This document shows, in pieces, positions 22,702-29,412 of a stretch of 31,900 nucleotides of DNA (the stretch's first letter is position 1; every line of letters begins with the position of its first letter). The stretch comes from Geobacter sp. UBA4074 (GTDB lineage Bacteria; Desulfobacterota; Desulfuromonadia; Geobacterales; Pseudopelobacteraceae). The DNA is taken from contig DFYU01000014.1 of the NCBI GenBank assembly GCA_002383415.1, positions 1-31,900 on the forward strand, read 5' to 3'. A model generated the notes under the pieces. The model was not told where the DNA came from. It saw only the letters and a list, made by a program, of their open reading frames with translations, and searched no databases. The translations under genes were made by a program, and so were the position numbers.

Positions 22702-23697
22702 ATGGATTTCAAGTTTGATGCGGGATCAAAGGGTGATGCAGCTCACCAGGGCCAGGACAAGGGGCGTCAGACCTTGCTGCTGGTGCTGTTGCTGCTGTTG
22801 CTGGGCGGCTTCGGCTACCTGTACTTTTTTACCGGACTGATCAGGCCGCAGGAACAACCAGTCGCTCCGCCGCCGGTGCCGCAGGTGGTCAAACAGCCAC
22901 TGCCTGCTCGTGACGGTGTGCAGGCGCAGATGTCGTCTGCTGTGCAGGCTAATGTAGCCCCTGCGACACCAGCTGTGCCTGCTGCTGCTCCGGCTCTGCC
23001 TGCTGCAGATGCAGCCAAGCCATCAGCTGCAGCGGTAGCCCCGCAACCGGCAAGCAAGCCGGCAGCGGTCAAGCCTGCAGCCTCTGTGGCTAAACCAGCG
23101 GCCCCTGCAGTCAAGCCTGCGGCCAAAAAGCCTGTTGCCGATACAAAACCGGCAGCACCCAAAGTGGCTGCCGTGCCCACGGCGAACGTTAAAAAGGCGC
23201 CAGCACCCAAGCCGGCCCCAAAACCAGTGCTTTCAGCCAAGAGAGGTGGCCCCTGGACCGTGGTGGTGGGCAATTATGTGCTGGAAGAGAAGCTGGCTGC
23301 TGACATGGCACGGGTAAAAGCGGCCGGGTTGACGCCGGTCATGACCAGCGGGCAGCGCCACATGACCACCATGCATCGACTGAAGTACGCCGACTACGCC
23401 GACCGCGACATGGCGCTGCAGGCGGTCGAACTGCTGAAGCGTACCGCTGGCGACGGATTTGCCCTCCAGCGGTCTGGCAAACATGAAGTCTTTGCCGGTT
23501 CTTATGCCCAGCCGGCAAGCGCCCAGGCCGAGCAACAGCGTCTGGCCGCCGCCGGTATCAAGGTCAGCATCCAGAAGAGTCAGGTGGGAGTTCCCTCACG
23601 CAAGCTGACCGCAGGCACCTATACCGACCGTGCGTTTGCCGAGTCGACCCTGAAGAAGCTGAAGCAGGCAGGTATCGGTACGCCGGTTTTGGAGTAG
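22702..23697 (+). CDS. Single-span membrane protein with SPOR-type C-terminal repeats
   Basis: The 331-residue protein has a short cytoplasmic tail, one transmembrane helix (about residues 24-45) and then a long Ala/Pro/Lys-rich linker (about 52-180; low-complexity AAP/KPA repeats) exposed to the periplasm. Residues 182-331 hold two SPOR-like units: GPWTVVVGNYVLEEKLAADMARVKAAG and then RSGKHEVFAGSYAQPASAQAEQQRL with KLTAGTYTDRAFAESTLKKL. SPOR domains bind denuded peptidoglycan, often at division sites, so anchoring to the wall is the likely role. ATG 22702 has GTGGAGGT 6 nt upstream. The sequence is conserved in layout with the adjoining unknown, MglA-like and MgtC genes, suggesting an envelope-linked module; that is inference. 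Confidence 0.83.
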   Translation: MDFKFDAGSKGDAAHQGQDKGRQTLLLVLLLLLLGGFGYLYFFTGLIRPQEQPVAPPPVPQVVKQPLPARDGVQAQMSSAVQANVAPATPAVPAAAPALPAADAAKPSAAAVAPQPASKPAAVKPAASVAKPAAPAVKPAAKKPVADTKPAAPKVAAVPTANVKKAPAPKPAPKPVLSAKRGGPWTVVVGNYVLEEKLAADMARVKAAGLTPVMTSGQRHMTTMHRLKYADYADRDMALQAVELLKRTAGDGFALQRSGKHEVFAGSYAQPASAQAEQQRLAAAGIKVSIQKSQVGVPSRKLTAGTYTDRAFAESTLKKLKQAGIGTPVLE

Positions 23698-23708
23698 CGT
23701 TTCACACC

Positions 23709-24623
23709 ATGTCTGAAGCGGTCAAGATAACCATTCCAGCGGCAGTAGCGGCCTTTATCAGGCCAGGTACTCCGCTGGATGTGCGTCTGCGCGGGGCGGA
23801 GGGGCAAACGGGCCTTTCGCCCCGTGAGCAGGTCATGCTGCTGTTTTGTCTGAGCAAGGATACTGATCCACAGGTTCGTGAACGGACGTCCGTCAGCTGG
23901 CAAGCCCTTGATCAGACCGTGGTCTGCGAAGCGTTGGACCAGGGGAGCTTTCATCCGGCGTTGCTGCATGACCTTGCGTTGGCCCACGGTAGCAGCCCGC
24001 CGGTCCGCGAAAGGCTGCTGGCGTTTCCGGAGTTGGCACATGCAACTAGGGAACTGCTTGCGTCCGAGACGTCTGCCCAGGAACCAGGTGAAGAGGATGA
24101 AACGGAAGACGTGCCAGACCAGTCGCTGTCTGGTTTGCCGCCTGATGATGAGCCTGCCGTAGCCGATGATGAGGGTGAAAAGCCACATCTGGACGAGCAG
24201 GAGGGCGAGGAGTACCTCAGCAAGTATGCCCTGGCCCAGACGTTGGGGATCAGCGAGAAGATCAAGATGGGGCTGACCGGTGACAAGGAGTGGCGCAAGA
24301 TACTGATCAAAGATGCCAATAAGCTGGTCAGCAGCGCCGTTATCAAGAATCCTCGTATCACTGAATCAGAGGTGCTGACCATCATCAAGTCCGGTTCGCC
24401 CAATGATGAGGTCATGCGCTTGATCTGCGCCAACAAGGAGTGGGTGAAAAATTATCCGATCCGCAAGGCGCTGATCGAGAACCCCAAAACGCCATTGGCC
24501 AACGCATTGCGCTATCTGGGCACCATGAACGAAAAGGATCTGGCCGGGTACGCCAAGAGTCGTAACGTCTCCTCAGTGATCGTCACCCAGGCCAAGCGGA
24601 TGCTGTTGAACAAGAAAAAGTAG
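23709..24623 (+). CDS. Unrecognised conserved protein with acidic linker and basic C-terminal helices
   Basis: The 304-residue cytosolic protein has no signal peptide. The N-terminal part (about 1-115) is helical with HEAT-like character (LSPREQVMLLFCLSKDTDPQVRERTSVSWQ is a repeat-like unit). Residues about 118-175 are a very acidic, probably disordered linker (runs of Glu/Asp, PGEEDETEDVPDQ). Residues 178-304 form a helical, Lys-rich domain that looks strongly conserved (LGISEKIKMGLTGDKEWRKI; NPRITESEVLTIIKSGSPNDEVMRLI; NKEWVKNYPIRKALIENPKTPL), ending in RMLLNKKK. I do not recognise a named family. The repeated asparagine-proline and Lys patterns resemble alpha-helical adaptor repeats. It lies 11 bp after the SPOR gene and 28 bp before the MglA-like gene. 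Role unknown. Confidence 0.8.
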   Translation: MSEAVKITIPAAVAAFIRPGTPLDVRLRGAEGQTGLSPREQVMLLFCLSKDTDPQVRERTSVSWQALDQTVVCEALDQGSFHPALLHDLALAHGSSPPVRERLLAFPELAHATRELLASETSAQEPGEEDETEDVPDQSLSGLPPDDEPAVADDEGEKPHLDEQEGEEYLSKYALAQTLGISEKIKMGLTGDKEWRKILIKDANKLVSSAVIKNPRITESEVLTIIKSGSPNDEVMRLICANKEWVKNYPIRKALIENPKTPLANALRYLGTMNEKDLAGYAKSRNVSSVIVTQAKRMLLNKKK

Positions 24624-24651
24624 CTATCCTCCGAGCGGAGTCCCTTCCCCC

Positions 24652-25473
24652 ATGGCAGTCATCAACCACGCCAAGCGTGAAATCAACGCCAAGATTGTGT
24701 ATTACGGCCCCGCCTCCACAGGCAAGGGTAGCCTGTTTCGCTACATCCATCAGCGGATCAAGCCAAACCTGTGCGGACCGCTTAAATCGATGCCGGCCGC
24801 AGGGGATACCCTGCTGTTTTTCGATTATCTTCCCTTCGAACATGCCATTCTGGACGGCTATCAGGTCAGATTACATCTCTATACCCTGTCTGGTCAGGTC
24901 ACCAATCCGGGCACCTGGAAGATGGTGCTGAAAGGTGTGGACGGCCTGGCTTTGGTGGCTGAGGCGGGGAAAGAGCAAGATGCTGCAACTCAGCAGGCGC
25001 TGCGGTCGCTACGGGCGGTACTGGCCGGTCATGGCCGTGATCTGCGGCAGCTTCCGTGTATCCTGATTGCAAACAAGGCCGAGCAACTAGAGCAGCAAGC
25101 TGCAGCCGGTTGGGGTGATGATCTGGGGCAGTTCCCCGCAGTGCGCAGCTCGACGATAACCGGAGAGGGCGTAGTGCAGGCCTTGGCCAGCTTGTCGCAA
25201 GCGGTTGTGCAGCAACTGCGGCTGACTCATACGGTTCCCAAAGACCTTTCAGAGGAGATCTCTTCGCCCGCAGCCGAGGAGTCTGAAGCCGCCGTTGTGC
25301 CAGAACCGGTCAGCGTCCAACCGGCGTCTCTGCAACTGCCGGCTGTTCAGGTTGGTCAGCCCAGTATTGTGCAGCTGCCGCTGACCGTACAAGTGGACGG
25401 GCAATGCCGGCGCTTTACGTTGCGGGTCACGCTCGATCTGGAGGAGGTTGGTCATGGCACCCCCGGCGTTTGA
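24652..25473 (+). CDS. MglA-like small GTPase with a degenerate nucleotide site
   Basis: The 273-residue protein belongs to the MglA/Gtr-like Ras superfamily in its first ~190 residues: INAKIVYYGP at 11-20, the TLLFFDYLPFE element (53-63) characteristic of MglA, LHLYTLSGQV (G3) and VDGLALVAEA. The P-loop reads G19-PAST-G24-K25-G26-S27, so the Mg-binding Ser/Thr that normally follows GK is a glycine. The G4 motif is NKAE (141-144) instead of NKxD. GTP binding may be weak or altered. Residues about 205-245 are a Pro/Ala/Glu linker, and 245-273 a beta-rich tail. MglA controls polarity and motility in Myxococcus; here the neighbours (SPOR protein, unknown adaptor, MgtC) point to an envelope process. 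ATG 24652 has only weak upstream Shine-Dalgarno sequence. Confidence 0.84.
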   Translation: MAVINHAKREINAKIVYYGPASTGKGSLFRYIHQRIKPNLCGPLKSMPAAGDTLLFFDYLPFEHAILDGYQVRLHLYTLSGQVTNPGTWKMVLKGVDGLALVAEAGKEQDAATQQALRSLRAVLAGHGRDLRQLPCILIANKAEQLEQQAAAGWGDDLGQFPAVRSSTITGEGVVQALASLSQAVVQQLRLTHTVPKDLSEEISSPAAEESEAAVVPEPVSVQPASLQLPAVQVGQPSIVQLPLTVQVDGQCRRFTLRVTLDLEEVGHGTPGV

Positions 25474-26140
25474 TCTTGATACTGTCATCAGGTTGTTGCT
25501 GGCCTCACTGTTGGGAGGTTTGATCGGTCTTGAACGGGAGTTGCATGGCCGGCCGGCCGGCTTTCGAACGCATTTACTCGTCTCCCTGGGGGCAGCCTTG
25601 TTCGTTGCCGTTTCGATCGGCTTTTATAAGACCTATGGCAACTTGAGCGGTTCCGCACCGGTGGGGGTCGATCCGGGTCGTGTAGCGGCCCAGGTTGTGA
25701 CCGGTATCGGTTTTCTCGGTGCTGGAGCGATCATCAGGGAAAAAGGTTCTGTTCGAGGCCTGACCACCGCCGCCTGCCTGTGGGTGGCTGCGGCGATCGG
25801 CGTTGCCTGCGGAGCAGGTATGTTTGCCATCTCGCTGGTGGTAACGGCAATCGCCATGATCAGCCTGTTGGTGTTGAAACAGGTTGAAGGTATGCTGAAC
25901 AAGGACACTTACCAGCAAGTGACCGTGGTCAGCAACGACCTGCCCGGGCAGTTTGAGCGCATTGAGCAGATCATGAAAGATTGTGGTGCCAGCTTGATAA
26001 AGACAGCGCTGGAGCGCCAGCTGGATACGGCCACGATCCGTTTTGAATTTCAGCTGAGGATCGCAACACGCAGCGCCTCGTGCCGTCTGCTGGATCTGTT
26101 GTCAGGTGTAGAGGGTGTTCGTAACATCAGTTTGCGCTGA
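25454..26140 (+). CDS. MgtC/SapB-family membrane protein
   Basis: The 228-residue inner-membrane protein starts at ATG 25454 (GAGG 6 nt upstream), overlapping the GTPase gene by 20 bp. Four to five hydrophobic helices in residues 8-140 carry the family motifs LLGGLIGLERELHGRPAGFRTH, LVSLGAALF, RVAAQVVTGIGFLGAGAI and GSVRGLTTAACLWVAAAIGVACG. Residues 150-228 form a soluble ACT-like C-terminal domain. MgtC in pathogens helps survival under low Mg2+ and acid and inhibits the F-type ATP synthase; environmental homologues are poorly known. It ends the eight-gene run, and its last 14 bases overlap the 3' end of a convergent gene. Confidence 0.92.
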   Translation: MAPPAFDLDTVIRLLLASLLGGLIGLERELHGRPAGFRTHLLVSLGAALFVAVSIGFYKTYGNLSGSAPVGVDPGRVAAQVVTGIGFLGAGAIIREKGSVRGLTTAACLWVAAAIGVACGAGMFAISLVVTAIAMISLLVLKQVEGMLNKDTYQQVTVVSNDLPGQFERIEQIMKDCGASLIKTALERQLDTATIRFEFQLRIATRSASCRLLDLLSGVEGVRNISLR

Positions 26141-26708
26141 TGGTTGTGGGATTTCGACGGATGTGCGGTAGTAAAAATGGAACGACACGCTGGTAGCGGG
26201 CATAGCGTTCACCGTGCTTGAGCAGCAGGCGTCGCTCTTCCAGCTTGGCGCCAAGCAGCATATAGGCGGTGCCCAGGATGGTGAGCGTCAGCCAGCGGGT
26301 TGTCATAACCGGGTTCAGCAGAAAAAACAGGATGCTCAGCAGGTAGAGGGGATGACGAACCAGGGCATAGCATCCGTCGGTACACAGCTCTTCTTCGCTG
26401 TTTTCTTCGCGCTGCAGACCGAGAAAATTGCTTAGGCCGGTCTGCCGCAGACAAAGCAGCATAGCCAGCAATGACAGGAGTTGCAATGCCTGCATCAACA
26501 GGTTGCCGATACCGGGAACCAGGTACAGCACGTGGGTTGATTGCCAGGCCATCATCATCCAACCGAGCAGGAGCAGCGAGAGCAGGTTGTAGGCCAGTCG
26601 ATACCAGGGCAGGTGACGCAGCCTCTCTTTGACCCGGGGGATGGCCAGTAGCGAGTGCAGCAGGGCGAACATCAGAAAGCGCAGGGTAAAATCGATGCTG
26701 TCCGGCAT
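26127..26708 (-). CDS. Isoprenylcysteine-methyltransferase-like membrane protein
   Basis: The 193-residue polytopic protein has about five hydrophobic helices and ends with the ICMT/NnrU-type signature: GCYALVRHPLYL (about 125-136) and KLEERRLLLKHGERYARYQRVVPFLLP. Bacterial members of this family methylate or modify small lipids or proteins with S-adenosylmethionine, but most are uncharacterised. ATG 26708 has AGGAG 9 nt upstream. It is transcribed toward mgtC and overlaps its 3' end by 14 bp. Divergent to it is the kinase-BON gene; weak promoter-like elements only (not listed) were seen in the 120-bp gap. Substrate unknown. Confidence 0.82.
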   Translation of the reverse strand: MPDSIDFTLRFLMFALLHSLLAIPRVKERLRHLPWYRLAYNLLSLLLLGWMMMAWQSTHVLYLVPGIGNLLMQALQLLSLLAMLLCLRQTGLSNFLGLQREENSEEELCTDGCYALVRHPLYLLSILFFLLNPVMTTRWLTLTILGTAYMLLGAKLEERRLLLKHGERYARYQRVVPFLLPHIRRNPTTISAN

Positions 26709-26828
26709 CAGGCCTCTCCTTGCAGTGGCAGTTGCAGAACCCTAGCATTGCTGACTTGTGCAGACAAGCGGAACGTGGTAGCGTGCAGCAGGTTGTGGTG
26801 AGCAGATTATCCGGAGGTGCTTCTTTAG

Positions 26829-27656
26829 ATGGCGATTATCACAATTTCACGTGAAATGGGCACTGGTGCTTATTTTATAGCGCAGGAGCTGGCCAAAAAG
26901 CTGAAGTATACATTGGTGGACGGACCGCGCTTGGCCAGTTGCGCCAAACAGTACGGACTTGATGTTGAAATGATGCAGATGGTTGATGAAAAACCGCCCT
27001 CTTACAATACGGTGGAAGATCGTGAACGGGCAGCCTTCCTGAACAGCATTGAGTTGATGCTGCTTGATTTCGCCAAAAAGGGTAATGTCATACTGTATGG
27101 CCGTGGCGCCCAGGATCTGCTGGAAGGCTGCGGCAACCTGTTGCGGTTACGTTTTGTGGCTGATTTTGAGGAGCGGGTTGAACGCTTTGCGGAACGTGAA
27201 TGGATTGATCCTGATCTGGCGCAGGAACTGATACGTCGAAGCGACCATCAGCGGGGTGGATTCATTCATTTCTATTTTGATCGTGATTGGAATGACCCGC
27301 TCGGCTATGACCTGATCTTCAATACCTCGCGCCTTTCACAGGCAGCCATTGTTGATATCGTTGTGGCGGCTGTCAAGGACCCACAGCTGAAAGAGGCAGA
27401 ACAGTGGGCAGAAGCGATTATAAAAAATGCCATCCTGGTAAAGCGGATTGAAACTGCCCTGCTACGTTCCGAGGAGTTGGAGTATCGCCCCTTCCAGATC
27501 GAGGTGGATGACGGGGTCGTGATATTGTCCGGCTACATCGGCTCGGAACAGGAGCGACTGGCCGCCCTGCGGGTGGCTGCCAGCGTGGAAGGGGTAGGGC
27601 GGATTGAGGAAAATCTCCATGTGGTGAACTACAAGGCCTACAAAGATAAATGTTGA
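26829..27656 (+). CDS. Cytidylate-kinase-like protein fused to a BON domain
   Basis: The 275-residue protein joins two domains. Residues 1-200 match the cytidylate-kinase-like family (MAIITISREMGTGAYFIAQELAKK; VDGPRLASCAKQYG; NVILYGRGAQDLL; GYDLIFNTSRLS), a P-loop relative with TG-A in place of the usual G-S-G-G and unknown substrate. Residues about 209-270 form a BON domain (FQIEVDDGVVILSGYIGSEQER...RVAASVEGVGRIEENLHVV). BON domains normally sit in periplasmic or outer-membrane proteins and bind lipids, yet there is no signal peptide, so this one should be cytosolic. ATG 26829 has GGAGGT 11 nt upstream. The fusion suggests a kinase tethered to membranes or another partner. The next gene is convergent with a 1-bp gap. 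Confidence 0.85.
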   Translation: MAIITISREMGTGAYFIAQELAKKLKYTLVDGPRLASCAKQYGLDVEMMQMVDEKPPSYNTVEDRERAAFLNSIELMLLDFAKKGNVILYGRGAQDLLEGCGNLLRLRFVADFEERVERFAEREWIDPDLAQELIRRSDHQRGGFIHFYFDRDWNDPLGYDLIFNTSRLSQAAIVDIVVAAVKDPQLKEAEQWAEAIIKNAILVKRIETALLRSEELEYRPFQIEVDDGVVILSGYIGSEQERLAALRVAASVEGVGRIEENLHVVNYKAYKDKC

Positions 27657-27657
27657 C

Positions 27658-28530
27658 CTAGGCTGCCTGCCGGGCCTTTGCACGCTGGGCGGCAAGAGAC
27701 ATGAGGGGCGGGAGCAGGGCGTCGGAAAAACGGATGCCCCCCCGCCCTTTTCCTATCTGGTCTTCTGCTGATGTACCGTGGAAGTCTGAACCGGCGGTCA
27801 CCAGAAGGTCGAGTCGACGCGCCAGTCCCTGCAGAAAGAGCATGTCGGCCTCGCTGGCAAGGCTATTGTAAATCTCGATACCGTCCAAGCCCAACATCTG
27901 CAACTCGGTTATCAGGTCGGTCAGTAGCAGCTGATCTTGGCTGATGGTGGTGGGGTGGGCCAGCACCGCCACACCGCCTGCGCGACGGATGGCGCTTAAT
28001 GCTTCGTCCATTGGCCAATAGAATTTGGGAACGTTGCACGGCACCAGGTACTGGTCAAAGGCATGCTGCATATCGCGGACATACCCCCGGGCCAACAGCG
28101 CCCGGCCGATATGGGGCCGACCGATCACGCCGTCGGCCAGGGCTTCCACCTCGGCCACCTCCAGCGGGGTCTTGCCCTCTTGGCTGAGCCTGGTATTGAT
28201 GACGGCGATAATCTCGCGGTTACGGTTGGCTCTTCGCACGGCAAATGCATGCAGGTTGTTAAGCAGTTCGGCATTACTGATATCAATGCCATAGCCCAGT
28301 AGATGGATGTCTTCGTGGTCGCGAAAGGCGACGGAAAGCTCGACGCCCGTGATGATGCTGATGCCTGTTGCGGCAGCACTTTGTTGAAGTGCCGCTACCC
28401 CGCTGACGGTATCATGATCGCAGAGGGCGATGGTGGTCAGCTTGGCTTGACAGGCGGCAGCAACCAGCTCTTCTGGCGTAAGCAGGCCATCAGAACAGGT
28501 TGAGTGCAGGTGTAGATCAATAAAGCCCAT
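27658..28530 (-). CDS. PHP-domain phosphoesterase
   Basis: The 290-residue enzyme starts MGFIDLHLHSTCSDGLLTPEE, with the metal-binding HLHSTCSDG motif, followed by LCDHDTVSG, VELSVAF, VIGRPHIGRALL, AVLAHP and SDFHG at the expected spacings. It matches the YciV/RNase AM-like PHP group that hydrolyses 3',5'-nucleoside bisphosphate (pAp) or short RNA 5' ends; the exact substrate is inferred from family resemblance. Of several in-frame starts, ATG 28530 is best (AGGA 8 nt upstream and directly in front of the motif). It is divergent from nth and convergent with the kinase-BON gene. Confidence 0.9.
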   Translation of the reverse strand: MGFIDLHLHSTCSDGLLTPEELVAAACQAKLTTIALCDHDTVSGVAALQQSAAATGISIITGVELSVAFRDHEDIHLLGYGIDISNAELLNNLHAFAVRRANRNREIIAVINTRLSQEGKTPLEVAEVEALADGVIGRPHIGRALLARGYVRDMQHAFDQYLVPCNVPKFYWPMDEALSAIRRAGGVAVLAHPTTISQDQLLLTDLITELQMLGLDGIEIYNSLASEADMLFLQGLARRLDLLVTAGSDFHGTSAEDQIGKGRGGIRFSDALLPPLMSLAAQRAKARQAA

Positions 28531-28550
28531 AGATAACATCCTTTGCATTA

Positions 28551-28579
28551 ATCATGGCGTGACAGCTGAGAAATTGCAA
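28551..28579 (-). promoter_or_regulatory. Candidate promoter of the PHP gene
   Basis: On the minus strand, TTGCAA (28579-28574), 17 bp and CATGAT (28556-28551) are found, with a start near 28544. Its -35 lies 9 bp from the -35 of nth on the other strand. Confidence 0.42.
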
Positions 28580-28588
28580 GCACCCAGC

Positions 28589-28617
28589 TTGCGGGGCACC
28601 GCCTGTTGGGCTACACT
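28589..28617 (+). promoter_or_regulatory. Promoter of nth
   Basis: TTGCGG (28589-28594) and TACACT (28612-28617) are separated by 17 bp. The expected transcription start falls at 28624-28625, on or next to the ATG of nth, so the message is probably leaderless. Confidence 0.5.
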
Positions 28618-28624
28618 GTTGACC

Positions 28625-29281
28625 ATGCAGCACGACGCTATCCACCGTTTTATAGAAATATTACGCTCTGAGTGCCGTCAGTGGGCTACACCTTCGGTAA
28701 CCGTTATTGCGGAGCGATTACGTAGCCCGTTTAACGTATTGGTATCTTGTGTAATCTCGTTGCGCACCAAGGATGCAGTCACCGCCGAAGCCTCGACTCG
28801 CCTGTTCCAGAGAGCCAGCACGCCGCAGGCCATGCTGGCCCTGTCTGTAGAAGAGATCGCCACCCTGATCTATCCTGCTGGATTCTATCGTACCAAGGCC
28901 CGGCAGATCAGGGAGATGTCTGGCGCCTTGGTGGAGCGCTTTGGTGGTCGTGTGCCAGACCAGATCGACCAGCTGTTAACCCTGAAGGGGGTAGGCCGAA
29001 AGACCGCCAACCTGGTGGTGACGCTGGGGTATGGCAAACCAGGCATCTGTGTCGATATTCATGTCCACCGCATCATGAATCGGTGGGGGTATGTGGCCAC
29101 CAGGTCGCCAGATCAGACCGAGGCGGCGCTTCTTGCTTGTCTGCCACAGGAGTATTGGATTGAGATCAACGACCTGCTGGTCAGTTACGGCCAGAATCGT
29201 TGTGTGCCGGTTTCGCCGTACTGCTCATATTGTAAGCTTTCTGGCTGGTGTGATCGGGTCGGTGTGGAGCGAAACCGTTAG
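28625..29281 (+). CDS. nth: Endonuclease III (DNA glycosylase/AP lyase)
   Basis: The 218-residue enzyme removes oxidised pyrimidines and cleaves at the abasic site in base excision repair. The helix-hairpin-helix LLTLKGVGRKTANL carries the catalytic Lys126, and VDIHVHR the catalytic Asp144, at the same 18-residue spacing as the E. coli Lys120/Asp138 pair. The C-terminal 4Fe-4S loop is complete: C193-x6-C200-x2-C203-x5-C209. ATG 28625 lacks a Shine-Dalgarno sequence, and lies at the predicted transcription start; a GTG at 28559 is in frame but would precede the promoter and adds residues unlike the family. The neighbours are unrelated to repair. Confidence 0.96.
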   Translation: MQHDAIHRFIEILRSECRQWATPSVTVIAERLRSPFNVLVSCVISLRTKDAVTAEASTRLFQRASTPQAMLALSVEEIATLIYPAGFYRTKARQIREMSGALVERFGGRVPDQIDQLLTLKGVGRKTANLVVTLGYGKPGICVDIHVHRIMNRWGYVATRSPDQTEAALLACLPQEYWIEINDLLVSYGQNRCVPVSPYCSYCKLSGWCDRVGVERNR

Positions 29282-29325
29282 TTTGTGGACGTTGTTTTAT
29301 TGGTAAGCTGAACCGAAAAACCTAG

Positions 29326-29354
29326 TTGCCAGCACCCCTGATTCCGTGTATTAC
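29326..29354 (+). promoter_or_regulatory. Promoter of the beta-hydroxyacid dehydrogenase gene
   Basis: TTGCCA (29326-29331), 17 bp and TATTAC (29349-29354) lie 59 bp before the ATG at 29413. The start is expected near 29361. Confidence 0.5.
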
Positions 29355-29412
29355 TAGCAGTAGTCTGAAATGGATAACAGTATTTGATTTTAATGATTGG
29401 AGGAAACGCGAT

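Noticed and set aside
22815..23273. Ala/Gly-rich 152-codon minus-strand frame opposite the SPOR protein linker
   Set aside because: It is the complement of low-complexity Ala/Pro/Lys codons, not a gene.
26709..26828. Weak promoter pairs TTGTGC/TAGCGT (+) and TTGTCT/TAGGGT (-) in the divergent gap
   Set aside because: Spacing of 17 bp is right but the -10 boxes match consensus at only about half of positions, so they were not listed as features.
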